Shown: positions 18,051 through 30,787, counted from the first letter of the stretch. The stretch is 64,000 bases of DNA from Vibrio ulleungensis (GCF_016900875.1 NZ_JAFEUM010000002.1:496001-560000); one strand, 5' to 3'. Program-made: numbers and translations. The notes: a model not told the origin generated them from the letters alone.

Positions 18051-19202
18051 TTACTCCTCTACAACTTGATTGAGGGCTTGGCACAACGTTTCAACCTGTT
18101 TATCGCTATGCGCCGCCGTTACAGTGATACGCAACCTAGCAGTATTAGGTGGAACAGTAGGCGGTCGTATTGCCGTCAATGCAATACCATGCTGTCGCAT
18201 CGCACTTGCCACGGCGACCGCTTGATCAGCATCCCCAATGATGAATGGTTTAATGGGTGTGGACGTATCCACATAGCCTGCTAAATGACCCAATTTATGC
18301 CCAATTCTATCGCTATGCTCCGCAAGTTTTTCCCTTCGCCATGTCTGAGACTGGATCATTTTGGCCGCATGATTTAATGCAAAGGCTTGCGCTGCAGGAA
18401 AGGCCGTAGAATAAACATGATGCTTGGCAAATTGCGTAAGGTAGTCGCCCACTGAGTGGTTACACATAATTGCAGCCCCAGACAAACCAAACGCTTTACC
18501 AAAGGTCACAATCAGTAAATCGGGACGCACATTGGCTTGCTCACAACTGCCGCCACCAGTCTCGCCCAACACGCCAATACCGTGTGCATCATCAACCGCC
18601 AGCCACGCCTGCTGGTCTGTCGCTTGTTGCAACTCAGCAAGAGGCGCCCGATCGCCATCCATGCTAAACACACCTTCAGTAACAACCAGCGCTGGACCAG
18701 ACTTAGCTGCGTTAATACGCTCTCTTAGATGCGCTACATCATTGTGCCGAAAACGCACCATTGTCGCGTCACACAACTGCCCTGCTTCCATCAACGATGC
18801 GTGATTAAGCTTGTCTTGGATCAGCGTGTCGCCTTGGTGCATTAACGAAAATAGCAGCGCTTGATTAGCGGAAAAGCCCGAGCTAAGCAGTACCGCTCGA
18901 TCAAAACCTAACCAATCGCACAACGTATCTTCCAGTAGTCGATGCGCATTAGAGAAGCCAGACACCATCGGCGAAGCTGCGCTTCCGTTACCGTAAACGT
19001 CTATCCCTTGCTGAAATGCCTTTTTAAGCTCCGGATCGTTTGCTAAGCCCAAATAGTCGTTATTGGAGAAGTTGAGTAAGTTACGTCCTGCAATGCTTAC
19101 CGTGGTGGAGTTTCCTCCATCACACGGGGTCAGAGTGCGTGTCAGCCCCTTTGAGTGACGCGCATCAAGTGCCTGTTGAATTCGCTCGTTAAACGCTGGC
19201 AT
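18051..19202 (-). CDS. bioF: 8-amino-7-oxononanoate synthase BioF
   Basis: A 383-residue PLP enzyme that condenses pimeloyl-ACP with alanine. Features: [14 protein letters not shown] near the N-terminus, [16 protein letters not shown], and the PLP lysine Lys236 in [11 protein letters not shown]. The start overlaps the bioB 3' end by 14 nt, so translation is probably coupled. Confidence 0.96.
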   Translation of the reverse strand: MPAFNERIQQALDARHSKGLTRTLTPCDGGNSTTVSIAGRNLLNFSNNDYLGLANDPELKKAFQQGIDVYGNGSAASPMVSGFSNAHRLLEDTLCDWLGFDRAVLLSSGFSANQALLFSLMHQGDTLIQDKLNHASLMEAGQLCDATMVRFRHNDVAHLRERINAAKSGPALVVTEGVFSMDGDRAPLAELQQATDQQAWLAVDDAHGIGVLGETGGGSCEQANVRPDLLIVTFGKAFGLSGAAIMCNHSVGDYLTQFAKHHVYSTAFPAAQAFALNHAAKMIQSQTWRREKLAEHSDRIGHKLGHLAGYVDTSTPIKPFIIGDADQAVAVASAMRQHGIALTAIRPPTVPPNTARLRITVTAAHSDKQVETLCQALNQVVEE

Positions 19203-20253
19203 CGTAGAACAAATCGTTCTTAGTGGGCCTTGACGCCACGCGCTCTACGACCTGATCCAGTAACTCGCTCTCTTGGACTTCATCGGGTTTTTGAGCCTTT
19301 TCAACACTGTTAATGCCCAGCTTTTTAAACAGCAACATATCGCTGTCTTCATCTGGGTTTGGAGTAGTTAATAGCTTGCAGCCATAGAATACTGAGTTAG
19401 CACCTGCCATAAAGCAGAGCGCTTGCATTTGCTCGTTCATTTTCTCGCGGCCAGCCGACAAACGAACCGCAGAATGAGGCATCATGATTCGCGCACAGGC
19501 GATCAGTTTAATAAAATCAAAGGGTTCAACGTCTTCGGCATTTTCTAGCGGTGTGCCCTTTACCTTAACCAACATATTGATAGGGACACTTTCTGGGTGG
19601 ACGGGTAGGTTCGCCAACTCCATAAGCAGTCCTGCGCGATCGTTTACTCCTTCGCCCATTCCTATGATACCGCCAGAGCAAATTTTCATGCCCGCGTCGC
19701 GCACATGGGACAGGGTATCCAAGCGATCTTGGTATGTCCGAGTCGTTATGATGTTGCCGTAAAACTCGGGAGAGGTATCCAGATTGTGGTTGTAATAATC
19801 AAGGCCCGCATCTGACAAGCGCTCTGCTTGCTCAGGTGTGAGCATACCTAGCGTCATACAGGTTTCTAGTCCAAGGTCTTTTACACCTTTAATCATGTCT
19901 GAAAGAAGCGGCATGTCTCTTTCTTTGGGGTTTTTCCAAGCCGCGCCCATACAAAAACGGGTTGAGCCAGACGCTTTGGCTTTTTGAGCAGCATCCAAAA
20001 CGCGCTCGACTTCCATCAATCGCTCTTTATCGATATCGGTGGTGTAACGAGCACTTTGCGGACAATACTTACAATCTTCAGGGCATGCGCCGGTTTTTAT
20101 CGACAGCAATGTGCTCACTTGCACATAGTTGTGCTCCTGATACTGGCGGTGCACAGTTTGAGCCTGATACAGCAAATCCATAAATGGGAGATCAAGAAGC
20201 GCATTTACGTCTTCCAATGTCCAGTCGTGCTTGAGTTCCAAATTCGCTTCCAC
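19189..20253 (-). CDS. bioB: Biotin synthase BioB
   Basis: A 354-residue radical-SAM enzyme inserting sulfur into dethiobiotin. The [4Fe-4S] cysteines are Cys57, Cys61 and Cys64 (CPEDCKYC). The [12 protein letters not shown] segment and the C-terminal [14 protein letters not shown] are BioB signatures. It starts with GTG, preceded by AAGGACGCATT. First gene of bioBFCD, divergent from bioA across the BirA operator. Confidence 0.97.
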   Translation of the reverse strand: MEANLELKHDWTLEDVNALLDLPFMDLLYQAQTVHRQYQEHNYVQVSTLLSIKTGACPEDCKYCPQSARYTTDIDKERLMEVERVLDAAQKAKASGSTRFCMGAAWKNPKERDMPLLSDMIKGVKDLGLETCMTLGMLTPEQAERLSDAGLDYYNHNLDTSPEFYGNIITTRTYQDRLDTLSHVRDAGMKICSGGIIGMGEGVNDRAGLLMELANLPVHPESVPINMLVKVKGTPLENAEDVEPFDFIKLIACARIMMPHSAVRLSAGREKMNEQMQALCFMAGANSVFYGCKLLTTPNPDEDSDMLLFKKLGINSVEKAQKPDEVQESELLDQVVERVASRPTKNDLFYDASV

Positions 20254-20292
20254 AATGCGTCCTTTCTTATGATTTTCGTTTTAATATTGGCT

Positions 20293-20320
20293 AGTCTACC
20301 GAGAGTAGGTAGACTGTCAA
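20293..20320 (-). promoter_or_regulatory. Candidate sigma-70 promoter of bioBFCD
   Basis: On the minus strand, TTGACA (20320-20315), a 16-nt spacer, then TAGACT (20298-20293). The -35 lies inside the left half of the BirA operator, so bound BirA would block it. The same stretch holds a perfect 8-bp inverted repeat AGTCTACC/GGTAGACT with a 7-nt spacer (20293-20315). Confidence 0.55.
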
Positions 20321-20347
20321 CTTTCATAGAACACAAAAAGTTTACAG
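20314..20347. promoter_or_regulatory. BirA operator between bioA and bioB
   Basis: CTGTCAACT, 16 nt, AGTTTACAG: two half-sites matching at eight of nine positions with exactly the 34-bp layout of the E. coli bio operator (TTGTAAACC-N16-GGTTTACAA). Expected effect: repression of both divergent biotin units by biotinoyl-AMP-bound BirA. The birA gene itself is not in the window. Confidence 0.75.
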
Positions 20348-20385
20348 GTGGTTAAAAGTCCACCGATTGTAATTTGGAATTTTAC

Positions 20386-21669
20386 ATGGATTTAGAGTTT
20401 GACCGCCAGCATATCTGGCATCCCTACACCTCTACCTTATCTCCTCTGACCTGCTATCCAGTGGTCAGCGCCAAGGGTGTACATCTTCATTTAGAAGATG
20501 GAACGACGCTGGTCGATGGCATGTCATCGTGGTGGTCAACCATCCACGGCTATAACCACCCTGCTCTTACTCATGCCGCAAAAGATCAGCTGGATAAAAT
20601 GTCACACGTTATGTTTGGTGGTCTTACGCACCAACCCGCCATTGAGCTAAGCAAAAAATTGTTAGCAATGGCACCCAACAACCTCGAACAAGTGTTTCTC
20701 GCCGACTCGGGATCTGTCGCGGTAGAAGTCAGTTTAAAAATGGCCCTGCAATACTGGCACAGTAAAGGAGAGCGCCGTTCGAAATTTGTGTCACTTCGTC
20801 ATGGCTATCACGGAGATACGTTCGCGGCGATGTCAGTGACCGATCCAGACAACTCGATGCACTCGCTGTATAAAGGTTTTTTGCCAGAACACTTGTTTGT
20901 CGACTCTCCCTCTTCTGTATTCGGCGGAGAGTGGGATCCATCAGATATAGACCCCCTAAAAGCACTGCTGGCTGAGCGAAATTCAGACATTGCAGCCATT
21001 ATATTAGAGCCTATCGTTCAAGGCGCTGGAGGGATGCGCTTTTATCACCCAAATTATCTAAAAGAAGTTCGTGCCCTGTGCGATCGCTACTCGATCTTAT
21101 TGATCTGTGATGAAATAGCTACTGGCTTTGGTCGCACCGGTAAACTGTTTGCGGTAGAACACGCTGATATAAAGCCCGATATTTTGTGTGTCGGTAAAGC
21201 GCTAACCGGTGGTTACATGACGCTTTCCGCGACGCTCACCAGCAAGCAAGTAGCCGATATCGTTTGTGGCGGTGAGGCAGGATGCTTTATGCACGGTCCA
21301 ACTTTTATGGGTAATCCCCTAGCGTGCGCCGTCGCGTGTGCAAGCCTTGAACTCATCGAATCTGGACAATGGCAGTCGCAAGTACGCGACATTGAGCAGT
21401 TCCTTAAGCAGAAAATGCCAGCTCTGCTAGAGTGTGAGTATGTTCATGATATCAGAGTGTTAGGTGCTATCGGAGTGATTGAAGCTACGCATCCAGTCGC
21501 GATGGAATCCATACAAGCGTTTTTTGTAAAACAAGGCGTTTGGGTCCGCCCATTTGGAAAACTCATCTACATAATGCCACCTTACATCAGCAGTGAGTCC
21601 GATTTACGCTTGCTGATAGAGGCTATTGAAAAAGCGGTTTCCAACAAACAACATTTCGTGATCAACTAA
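20386..21669 (+). CDS. bioA: Adenosylmethionine-8-amino-7-oxononanoate aminotransferase BioA
   Basis: A 427-residue class-III PLP aminotransferase that uses SAM as amino donor to make diaminopelargonate. The start is placed at MDLEFDRQHIWHPYTST; an in-frame codon four residues earlier exists. Motifs: DGMSSWWSTIHGYNHP, FADSGSVAVE equivalent (LADSGSVAVEVSLKMA), ICDEIATGFGRTG, and the PLP lysine Lys271 in VGKALTGGYMTLSATLT. Divergent from bioB. Confidence 0.96.
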   Translation: MDLEFDRQHIWHPYTSTLSPLTCYPVVSAKGVHLHLEDGTTLVDGMSSWWSTIHGYNHPALTHAAKDQLDKMSHVMFGGLTHQPAIELSKKLLAMAPNNLEQVFLADSGSVAVEVSLKMALQYWHSKGERRSKFVSLRHGYHGDTFAAMSVTDPDNSMHSLYKGFLPEHLFVDSPSSVFGGEWDPSDIDPLKALLAERNSDIAAIILEPIVQGAGGMRFYHPNYLKEVRALCDRYSILLICDEIATGFGRTGKLFAVEHADIKPDILCVGKALTGGYMTLSATLTSKQVADIVCGGEAGCFMHGPTFMGNPLACAVACASLELIESGQWQSQVRDIEQFLKQKMPALLECEYVHDIRVLGAIGVIEATHPVAMESIQAFFVKQGVWVRPFGKLIYIMPPYISSESDLRLLIEAIEKAVSNKQHFVIN

Positions 21670-21721
21670 CACTACCTCGCTAATGCAAGGGGTCATAACG
21701 ACCCTGTGAAAGGAATCACAC

Positions 21722-22636
21722 ATGGAATACATCCTAGAGGCGCGCGATTTAGCGCGCCATTTTGGCACGCTAAAAGCCGTTGATGGCGTTAGCTTTGGCG
21801 TAAAAACAGGCAGTTGCTTCGGTCTACTCGGCCCCAATGGCGCAGGAAAAACTACCACCATAGAGATGCTTGAAGGCATTGTAGCCCCCACCTCTGGGCA
21901 AATTTTGTATCAGCAGCAGCCGATCAATAAAACCGTATACGAGAAACTGGGGATCCAGTTTCAACATACCGCGCTGCAAGACTTCCTTACTGTGAAAGAA
22001 ACACTGACTCTGTTTTCTGCGTTTTATCCGCATACCACTCCTATTGAGACGTTGATAGAGCAGTGTCAACTCAGCGAGTTTTTAAACCAAGATCATCGAA
22101 AACTGTCCGGCGGTCAAAAACAGCGCTTATTGCTCGCACTGGCATTAATCAATGACCCTCAACTGCTATTTCTGGATGAACCCACTACAGGGCTCGACCC
22201 CCATAGCCGTCGGCTATTTTGGGACCTGATTAATGATATCAAAGCATCTGGAAGAAGCATTCTCCTAACCACACACTACATGGATGAAGCCGAATATCTC
22301 TGTGACGAAATTGCAGTTATGAGCCGAGGGAAAATCATCGAACAAGGCGTGCCTAATCAGCTTCTACAACATCACTTTAGCGGGGCTTTAGTGAGCTTGC
22401 CGGAAGAAAACTTCAGCACTACCGCCTCAAAAGAGGCCATTAGGGCCAGTAACGGGCGTGGGTATATCCAAAGCAATCATGTTGAGTCTACATTGTCGAC
22501 GTTGATAAAACAGGGGATCAGTTTAGAAGGTTTACAAGTTAAGTCAGCCACACTCGATGATCTGTTCTTAAAACTCACCGGCCATTCACTGGAGAAAGAT
22601 AGCCCTAACTCACAGGAAGAGACTCAGCATGTTTAA
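21722..22636 (+). CDS. ABC transporter ATP-binding protein
   Basis: A 304-residue ABC ATPase with Walker A GPNGAGKT (residues 37-44), signature LSGGQKQR, Walker B LLFLDEPTTGLDP and H-loop LLTTHYMDEAEYL. The C-terminal ~70 residues resemble the extension of DrrA/CcmA/NatA-type export ATPases. It overlaps the permease gene by 8 nt, so the two form a two-component exporter. It lies 52 nt after bioA and may share its transcript. Substrate unknown. Confidence 0.88.
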   Translation: MEYILEARDLARHFGTLKAVDGVSFGVKTGSCFGLLGPNGAGKTTTIEMLEGIVAPTSGQILYQQQPINKTVYEKLGIQFQHTALQDFLTVKETLTLFSAFYPHTTPIETLIEQCQLSEFLNQDHRKLSGGQKQRLLLALALINDPQLLFLDEPTTGLDPHSRRLFWDLINDIKASGRSILLTTHYMDEAEYLCDEIAVMSRGKIIEQGVPNQLLQHHFSGALVSLPEENFSTTASKEAIRASNGRGYIQSNHVESTLSTLIKQGISLEGLQVKSATLDDLFLKLTGHSLEKDSPNSQEETQHV

Positions 22637-23630
22637 ACGATTTTTAGCCATTCTCATTGCCCGAAACTATGAGTTCACCCGTGATCGCTCTGCCTTAGGC
22701 TGGAACTTGGTCTTTCCTGTATTGATGGTGGTGGGGTTTGCCTTTGTATTTTCCAATGACAACCCTACGCTCTATAAAGTTGGGGTGTTAAACGAATCAA
22801 GTTCACACCCTCTTCAAACTTTAGAATATTTGGAATTCATTCCTTACGACGACGAGCAACAAGCGATGCTCAAGCTTAGCCAGCATAAAGTGGATTTGGT
22901 CGTCTCAGGACAGTCACAACAGTATTGGATTAACAGTAGCTCAGCCAATGGGTACATCGTTGAGAAGCTACTACTAGGAGAAGACACCCAATATCAAAAA
23001 GGGGTCATTGACGGAAAACAAATTCGCTACTTAGACTGGGTTGTCCCTGGAATACTAGCCATGAACATGATGTTTTCATGCCTATTTGGTGTGGGGTATG
23101 TGATCGTTCGTTATCGTAAAAACTCTGTGCTAAAGCGACTCAACGCAACGCCGCTTAAAGCGTTTGAGTTTTTGTCCGCCCAAGTTATATCTCGCCTATT
23201 GATCGTGACGGCAATCACCAGCGGTATTTTTATCGCCTGTAACTTCATGTTTGGTTTCTATATGTTAGGCAGCTATTTGGATTTACTGCTGATAGCCATA
23301 TTGGGCACCGCTTCCATTATTTCACTATCACTGCTCATCGCATGCCGCTCTGAGTCAGAAGAATTTATAGGTGGAATGCTTAATTTAGTGTCTTGGCCAA
23401 TGATGATGTTATCGGGTGTGTGGTTTTCGTTGGAAGGCAGTCCAGATTTTATTCAAACCCTCACTAAGGTATTCCCGCTCACTCATCTGCTGGAAGGGGC
23501 AAGAGCCATAATGTTGGATGGTGCTAGCTTGATGGACGTTTGGCCTAATGTAGCGGTGTTGTGCGCTATGACCATAGGGTTCTTAGCACTTGGATCTTAT
23601 CTGTTTAAGTGGCAAGGCCACGCGCGTTAG
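22629..23630 (+). CDS. ABC-2 type transporter permease
   Basis: A 333-residue permease: N-terminal transmembrane segment (about 21-41), a soluble extracytoplasmic stretch of roughly 80-100 residues (the YhgE/ABC-2_3-type pattern), then about five clustered helices from about 140 onward ending in LGSYLFKWQGHAR. Pairs with the upstream ATPase. Such exporters move drugs, lipids or polysaccharide precursors; nothing here fixes the substrate. Confidence 0.85.
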   Translation: MFKRFLAILIARNYEFTRDRSALGWNLVFPVLMVVGFAFVFSNDNPTLYKVGVLNESSSHPLQTLEYLEFIPYDDEQQAMLKLSQHKVDLVVSGQSQQYWINSSSANGYIVEKLLLGEDTQYQKGVIDGKQIRYLDWVVPGILAMNMMFSCLFGVGYVIVRYRKNSVLKRLNATPLKAFEFLSAQVISRLLIVTAITSGIFIACNFMFGFYMLGSYLDLLLIAILGTASIISLSLLIACRSESEEFIGGMLNLVSWPMMMLSGVWFSLEGSPDFIQTLTKVFPLTHLLEGARAIMLDGASLMDVWPNVAVLCAMTIGFLALGSYLFKWQGHAR

Positions 23631-23644
23631 TTACCCCATAAAAT

Positions 23645-23679
23645 TACGGGACATCTTCCTAACTGGAAAATGTCCCGTA
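23645..23679. terminator. Long hairpin between convergent ABC permease and serS
   Basis: TACGGGACAT pairs perfectly with ATGTCCCGTA, and inside the loop TTCC pairs with GGAA, giving about 14 pairs with one internal mismatch. Only short T-rich sequence follows (AATTTTAT on the minus strand), so it is an atypical bidirectional terminator or an mRNA 3' end protector. Confidence 0.6.
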
Positions 23680-23719
23680 CTAAACTTTGCAAAATGCTTT
23701 AACGCCTTACAGGCCTACA

Positions 23720-25066
<1,347 letters not shown>

Positions 25067-25133
25067 TCAGACGAGTCGCAAGACGACCAAATTTGAATCT
25101 TAAAATATAGCGGTTAACAATAGCCAAAAAAAG

Positions 25134-26480
25134 CTATTTTTTATAGCGCTTTTGCGGGCTATTTTGGTTTAAAGAGTGCAAATAGTCGAGCTTTTCGCTG
25201 ATTTTAGTCTCAAGCCCTCGATTTTGAGGGAAATAGTAGCGAGTGGTATCCATTTCAGGTGGAAAATAGCTCTCGCCAGCTGCGTAAGCGCCTGGCTCAT
25301 CATGAGCATAACGATAGCCTTCACCATAACCTAGCTCTTGCATCAATTTAGTCGGTGCATTTCTGAGGTGAGGTGGCACTTCAAACTCTGGCAGATTTCG
25401 TGCATCCGATAACGCTTGCTTCCATGCCGTGTACACCGCATTACTCTTTGGCGCGCACGCCAAGTATACAACCGCTTGTGCAAGCGCTCTCTCGCCTTCT
25501 GCGGGGCCTATTCGAGTAAAGCAGTCCCATGCACTCACCGCGACCTGCATCGCTCTAGGATCGGCGTTACCGATGTCCTCAGAAGCAATGGCCAGTAATC
25601 GCCGTGCAATATATAACGGATCGCAGCCTGCACTGATCATGCGCGCCGACCAATAGAGTGCAGCATCGGGATCCGATCCTCGAATCGATTTGTGCACCGC
25701 TGAAATTAAGTCGTACCAAATATCGCCTTTGTTATCAAAACGAGAGACTTTTTCGCCAGCCACTTGGGCAAGCAGCGGCAGTGTGATCTGTTTGACACCA
25801 TCGGTCTCTTGCGCCATGTCATACAGCAGCTCTAAATAGTTGAGCGACATGCGGCCATCGCCGTTTACCCATTCTGCTAAACGCGCAACGACGCCATCGT
25901 CAAAATGCGCCTCATGCTCACCTAAGCCGCGTTCTTTGTCCTCAACCGCTTGTTTGATCAGGTGCTCAATATCTTGATTACTCAGTGAGGTTAGCTTGTA
26001 GACGCGGGCCCTAGACAGCAATGCGTTATTGAGCTCAAACGAGGGGTTTTCGGTGGTAGCACCGATGAAGGTAACAGTGCCATCTTCAATATGCGGTAAA
26101 AATGCGTCTTGCTGGCTTTTGTTAAAGCGATGCACCTCGTCCACAAACAAGATGGTCTTTCTTCCAGCGAGTTTGTTTTCTCGCGCTCGCTCAATAGCTG
26201 CACGAATATCTTTTACCCCAGACGTCACTGCAGAGACCCGTTCAACGTCGGCGTTGACGTAATTTGCAGCGACTTCGGCAAGCGTTGTTTTACCCGTGCC
26301 GGGAGGACCCCAAAGTATCATTGAATGAATCTGGCCCGCCTGCAATGCACGGTGCAATGGCTTTCCTTCACCCACCACGTGAGCTTGGCCAACATATTGC
26401 TCAAGAGTTTGCGGACGCATTCTTGCCGCTAGGGGGCGAAAATCTTCATCGCCAGAAAAGTCCAAACTGAGGTTACTCAT
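25134..26480 (-). CDS. rarA: Replication-associated recombination protein RarA (MgsA)
   Basis: A 448-residue AAA+ ATPase related to clamp loaders that acts at stalled forks with SSB. Walker A GPPGTGKT (residues 58-65), Walker B FVDEVHRF, sensor region [21 protein letters not shown], and the C-terminal tetramerisation part with [13 protein letters not shown] and the RYYFP ending. Starts 5 nt after lolA, giving the conserved order ftsK-lolA-rarA-serS. Confidence 0.95.
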   Translation of the reverse strand: MSNLSLDFSGDEDFRPLAARMRPQTLEQYVGQAHVVGEGKPLHRALQAGQIHSMILWGPPGTGKTTLAEVAANYVNADVERVSAVTSGVKDIRAAIERARENKLAGRKTILFVDEVHRFNKSQQDAFLPHIEDGTVTFIGATTENPSFELNNALLSRARVYKLTSLSNQDIEHLIKQAVEDKERGLGEHEAHFDDGVVARLAEWVNGDGRMSLNYLELLYDMAQETDGVKQITLPLLAQVAGEKVSRFDNKGDIWYDLISAVHKSIRGSDPDAALYWSARMISAGCDPLYIARRLLAIASEDIGNADPRAMQVAVSAWDCFTRIGPAEGERALAQAVVYLACAPKSNAVYTAWKQALSDARNLPEFEVPPHLRNAPTKLMQELGYGEGYRYAHDEPGAYAAGESYFPPEMDTTRYYFPQNRGLETKISEKLDYLHSLNQNSPQKRYKK

Positions 26481-26485
26481 TGCCG

Positions 26486-27091
26486 CTACTCTACGTTAGA
26501 GCGTTGATCGTCCACTTCAACGCCGTCTGGTGTTGTAAACACAAAACGATCTTTGTTAGGAACCGCGCTGGCAAATTGACTGAATTCGAAGTGGCTGCGC
26601 TGACCGTCTTGCTCGACAACACTAAAACCTTCAACCACGCCATTTGACGTAATGTCGATATAAAACTGGCCTTGGTTGCTGTCAATTGCGGTCGGTGTTA
26701 ATACAAAACGGTTATCTTGCTGAGTTATAGAATACTTATCCCAGTCACTGTTTTTGTTGCGAGTAAGCAGCACAAAGGGGGTCTGCTCAATGGCCGTTTG
26801 AGCATCATAAATAGATACTTGCTCAATAAACGGGCTGTAGTACCACAGTGCTTTACCATCCGAGACCATCACTTCTTCATCAGGGGCCATCAGCGTCCAG
26901 CGAAATAAGCTTGGTTTAGAGATCTCAACTTTACCTTCGCCTTCCATAAGCACTTCATTATCGGGGCTAAGTACTTGTTGTGAAAAATTAGCACTAAAAC
27001 CCTCGGTTTTGTTTATTCTTTCTACCAACTCTTGCTGAGGGTTAGCCAGAACACCAAAGCTCACCAGTAACAGGGCGCAGAATTTTAACAT
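26486..27091 (-). CDS. lolA: Outer-membrane lipoprotein carrier LolA
   Basis: A 201-residue periplasmic chaperone that carries lipoproteins from LolCDE to LolB. Signal peptide [16 protein letters not shown]; mature start [24 protein letters not shown]; then [23 protein letters not shown] and the EQTPFVLLT segment, all characteristic of LolA. Starts 8 nt after ftsK. Confidence 0.95.
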   Translation of the reverse strand: MLKFCALLLVSFGVLANPQQELVERINKTEGFSANFSQQVLSPDNEVLMEGEGKVEISKPSLFRWTLMAPDEEVMVSDGKALWYYSPFIEQVSIYDAQTAIEQTPFVLLTRNKNSDWDKYSITQQDNRFVLTPTAIDSNQGQFYIDITSNGVVEGFSVVEQDGQRSHFEFSQFASAVPNKDRFVFTTPDGVEVDDQRSNVE

Positions 27092-27099
27092 CGGGACTC

Positions 27100-29979
27100 C
27101 TAAATATCTTTAATCGGTGGTGGGGCCAAAACTTCACGATTTCCGTTGTGGCCAGGGGCACTCACAATCCCTTGTGCTTCTAATTGCTCAACAATGCGCG
27201 CTGCGCGGTTGTAGCCAATCTTAAATTTACGTTGTACGCCAGAAACTGAACCTCTGCGTGTTTCGGTCACATGAACCACGACTTGGTCAAATAGCACGTC
27301 CAGCTCTTCTTCCCCTTCTGGGCTTTCTCCAGGCAATAGTGACTCTGGAGACTGATCGCCGTGGGTTATTTCTGATATGTAATTCGGTTTTCCACGCGCT
27401 TTCCAATCGTTTACGACTGCATGCACGTCGTCATCGGAGGCAAATGCACCATGTACGCGAATGGTGTGGCTTGAGCCTGGCGGTAAGTAGAGCATATCAC
27501 CCATACCCAATAGCGACTCAGCACCACCTTGATCAAGTATGGTTCTTGAATCGGTTTTCGTCGAAACAGTAAACGCGACACGGGTTGGGATATTCGCTTT
27601 GATAAGTCCAGTAATCACATCGACCGAAGGACGTTGAGTTGCTAAAATAAGATGTATACCCGCTGCACGCGCCTTTTGCGCAATTCGTGCAATGAGCTCT
27701 TCCACTTTTTTACCGACAACCATGATCAGGTCAGCAAATTCATCCACCACTACCACTATGTAAGGCAATTTCTCCAATAGTGGCGGCTCTGCGTCCATAC
27801 TGTCACCGTCTTGCCACAAGGGATCGTGGATTGGATGGCCCGCTTCTGCGGCCATTTTGAGTTTGTCATTAAAGCCTTTAACGTTACGAACCCCTAATGC
27901 GGACATCAGTTTGTAGCGGCGTTCCATCTCACCAACACACCATCGCAGCGCATTGGCAGCGTCTTTCATGTCGGTGACCACTTCAGAAAGCAGGTGCGGA
28001 ATGCCTTCATAAATTGAAAGCTCGAGCATTTTCGGGTCGATCATAATAAAGCGAAGATCTTCGGGCTTCGCTTTGTAAAGCATACTAAGGATCATTACGT
28101 TGACCCCAACCGATTTACCCGAGCCTGTCGTACCTGCGACGAGCACGTGTGGCATTTTGGCGATATCGGCAATAACCGCTTCACCCGCAATATCTTGCCC
28201 CATCACCACCGTGGTTGGGGATTTGGCATTGACAAATTGTTCGCTGCCCACAACGTCAGAGAAAAAGACGGTTTGGCGCTTCACATTAGGAAGCTCTAAG
28301 CCAACGTAAGGCTTACCGGGGATTACTTCTACCACGCGCACAGCCAAAGCAGACAATGAGCGCGCCAAGTCCATAGAAAGACTCGATATACGAGATACCT
28401 TAACCCCTGGAGCGAGATCGAGTTCGAAACGAGTGATAACGGGCCCAGGGAAGATGTCGACGACCTTAGCGGTGATCTTGTAATCAGCTAGCTTAGATTC
28501 AACCAATCGAGCAATGTTTTCGAGCCCTTCTCTATCAATGAAAGTATCTCGTGTCTCTGGGTGATATAAAAGTTCAAGAGTAGGCATTGGCGTCGTTGGC
28601 TTAGGTAAATCTTGTTCTCTCTTCATTAAGAACGGATTTTGCTGACCGGCCATATTCTTCTGCGCTTCATTGACTAATGCCCCTAAAGCGTCTGCATTTT
28701 GCTGTTGCTCTGTCTTAATTTCAGGCTCTGGTTGCGCTGTATTCAACGCATTGGAAGCGATGTCGTTATCCGCCTCCTCATCCATCGTATCGAGCTGTTC
28801 TAAATCGATTGTCGGTGGAATATGGCCCGCATGATCACGCTCGGGCTCTTTGTCTGCAATAGAAAATGGTGAATCCTCAACATCGATATCATCAATCGCG
28901 CCAAGTGAGATTTCATTGTCGCTTACAGCATCATCAACCCATGGCGGTGTTTGATCCGCCGCTGCCACTGAAGCCGTAGCGGCAGGCGCCAACTCTTGGG
29001 TTGCCGGCTCTATATCATGGTGCGCCACAGCATCATTTTCTAATTGATCGATGGTTGCATGCAAATTTGCAGTGCGGTCAAATTCGGGCTCATCGTCAAC
29101 CTCCAGTGCCTGATAGGGTGTGGCGGCCGAAGGTATGTGAATATTGTATTCTTGAGGCTCTGCTTTGGTGGCAAACGACGTGTCTTCTTCAAATTTAGCC
29201 GCTGAGCTTGGTTTGATTGGTGGAGAATCAATAATTAGGGTGTCATCAGCAGTATCATCGCTGCTTGCCGAGCTCGATATATCTGTGAATGATGGCTCTT
29301 CGGTTTCTAGAGAGGCTTCATACTGCTGTGTACTCTTACCGCGAACGAGGTTTAGCGATCCAATTGTGGCAACTATGACGCCCTTGCCAATCCCTTCGAC
29401 CACAGATATCCATGAGATTCCCGTAAACAAAGTCATTCCAGCAGCCCAAACAAACAACATAGCAATGGTGGTACCAAGACTGTTTAGCATTGGCATCATC
29501 AGGCCTGTGATCACATCACCAATCACGCCACCAGATGAAAAGTACCAAATATCGTCAAAATTGATGTCTGCCATCGCGCAACTTGTTAGAAGTACTAAGG
29601 TAAACCCAAGTGCTCTTGTACCCCAAATCATCAAATCGATTGGTTCGTTAGAGTGACGACGGCGGAAAAAAACCCAAACCAACAACAACAGTAACGCGGG
29701 TATGGTGTAGGCGAGTACGCCAAATAGGAAGAAAAAGGTATCTGCGAGCCAGGCGCCAATTTGACCTCCGGCATTATTGATCGTGCCTTGCCACGCTGTT
29801 TGAGACCATGATGGATCGGCTGGGTCAAAAGAAAACAGAGCTACAGATAATAGAATACTGGCAAGTATTCCGAGAATAAAAGCCCCTTCCATTAAACGCT
29901 GGCCTCCAGAGAGACGAGATTTAACCGATGTAACACCACTGTGTTCGATGATTGTGATTTTATCGCGCTTTGTAAACAT
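27100..29979 (-). CDS. ftsK: DNA translocase FtsK
   Basis: A 959-residue cell-division protein. N-terminal four-helix membrane domain (about residues 30-210) targets the septum; an acidic Pro/Glu/Asp-rich linker follows (about 220-460), shorter than E. coli's; then the alpha/beta motor with Walker A GTTGSGKS (616-623) and Walker [14 protein letters not shown]; the C-terminal gamma winged helix ([20 protein letters not shown]) reads KOPS and activates XerD. First gene of the ftsK-lolA-rarA group. Confidence 0.96.
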   Translation of the reverse strand: MFTKRDKITIIEHSGVTSVKSRLSGGQRLMEGAFILGILASILLSVALFSFDPADPSWSQTAWQGTINNAGGQIGAWLADTFFFLFGVLAYTIPALLLLLVWVFFRRRHSNEPIDLMIWGTRALGFTLVLLTSCAMADINFDDIWYFSSGGVIGDVITGLMMPMLNSLGTTIAMLFVWAAGMTLFTGISWISVVEGIGKGVIVATIGSLNLVRGKSTQQYEASLETEEPSFTDISSSASSDDTADDTLIIDSPPIKPSSAAKFEEDTSFATKAEPQEYNIHIPSAATPYQALEVDDEPEFDRTANLHATIDQLENDAVAHHDIEPATQELAPAATASVAAADQTPPWVDDAVSDNEISLGAIDDIDVEDSPFSIADKEPERDHAGHIPPTIDLEQLDTMDEEADNDIASNALNTAQPEPEIKTEQQQNADALGALVNEAQKNMAGQQNPFLMKREQDLPKPTTPMPTLELLYHPETRDTFIDREGLENIARLVESKLADYKITAKVVDIFPGPVITRFELDLAPGVKVSRISSLSMDLARSLSALAVRVVEVIPGKPYVGLELPNVKRQTVFFSDVVGSEQFVNAKSPTTVVMGQDIAGEAVIADIAKMPHVLVAGTTGSGKSVGVNVMILSMLYKAKPEDLRFIMIDPKMLELSIYEGIPHLLSEVVTDMKDAANALRWCVGEMERRYKLMSALGVRNVKGFNDKLKMAAEAGHPIHDPLWQDGDSMDAEPPLLEKLPYIVVVVDEFADLIMVVGKKVEELIARIAQKARAAGIHLILATQRPSVDVITGLIKANIPTRVAFTVSTKTDSRTILDQGGAESLLGMGDMLYLPPGSSHTIRVHGAFASDDDVHAVVNDWKARGKPNYISEITHGDQSPESLLPGESPEGEEELDVLFDQVVVHVTETRRGSVSGVQRKFKIGYNRAARIVEQLEAQGIVSAPGHNGNREVLAPPPIKDI

Positions 29980-30040
29980 AAAGACCGTTGTTGGTGTCGC
30001 TAGACCACCGCAGGGACAGCGACTCTACTTCCTAATGACC

Positions 30041-30062
30041 AAAAAAAGCGGCAAGCGCCGCT
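30041..30062 (-). terminator. Terminator after lrp
   Basis: AGCGGC, loop AAGC, GCCGCT; on the minus strand followed by TTTTTTTGG. It lies between lrp and ftsK, so ftsK has its own promoter or depends on readthrough. Confidence 0.8.
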
Positions 30063-30135
30063 CATATTTGTTTAGTGTAACCTTGTTGAAAGTAAAACCC
30101 AATCCTGATGAGAGTTGAGTTTTCTTTCTCGTGAA

Positions 30136-30630
30136 TCAGCGCGTTTTTATCACTAAGTGATTGCTCTGTTTCACTTCTTCCATCACAACGTATGTACGAG
30201 TATCGTTCACACCAGGCAAACGCAATAGAGTATCCCCTAGAAGTTTACGATAGGCGCTCATATCTGACACACGTGTTTTAAGTAGGTAATCGAAATCTCC
30301 TGACACAAGGTGGCATTCTTGAATATCGTCCAACTTTTGAACCGCACTATTAAACTGTTCAAATACATCAGGTGCACCTCGGTTGAGAGTGATCTCAACA
30401 AATACTAATAATGATGCATCCAAATATTGAGGATTGAGCTGAGCGGTATACCCTAAAATATAGCCTTGGCGCTCTAAACGACGTACACGCTCCAAACAAG
30501 GTGTAGGTGATAAACCTACGCGCTTCGACAACTCAACATTCGAGATTCGACCGTCTTTTTGCAATTCGTTAAGGATATTGCGATCAATTCGGTCCAGCTC
30601 CTTGGACGGCTTATTATTGTTATCTACCAT
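30136..30630 (-). CDS. lrp: Leucine-responsive regulatory protein Lrp
   Basis: A 164-residue Lrp/AsnC regulator nearly identical in layout to E. coli Lrp: DNA-binding domain DRIDRNILNELQKDGRISN, recognition helix ELSKRVGLSPTPCLERVRRL, then the RAM/ACT-like domain that binds amino acids (HLVSGDFDYLLKTRVSDM, LPGVNDTRTYVVMEEVK). AAGGTGG ribosome site. Divergent from ald, whose expression Lrp-type regulators often control (inference here). Confidence 0.96.
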   Translation of the reverse strand: MVDNNNKPSKELDRIDRNILNELQKDGRISNVELSKRVGLSPTPCLERVRRLERQGYILGYTAQLNPQYLDASLLVFVEITLNRGAPDVFEQFNSAVQKLDDIQECHLVSGDFDYLLKTRVSDMSAYRKLLGDTLLRLPGVNDTRTYVVMEEVKQSNHLVIKTR

Positions 30631-30787
30631 TTTTTTATTCCACCTTTTTACTTCCTTGCAAACATTTATACTACAACTTTATAATCTTTAGCATCTAATT
30701 TTATGTTGTGGCCATTATACTAGCGTTAAATCTGCCATTATCAACCACAAGGCAGTTACAACAACTAGTTTTTTAGGAGGAGTCAGG

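Noticed and set aside
29165..29656. 163-codon plus-strand frame antisense to ftsK
   Set aside because: Lies wholly over the membrane/linker part of ftsK, low-complexity composition, no start signal.
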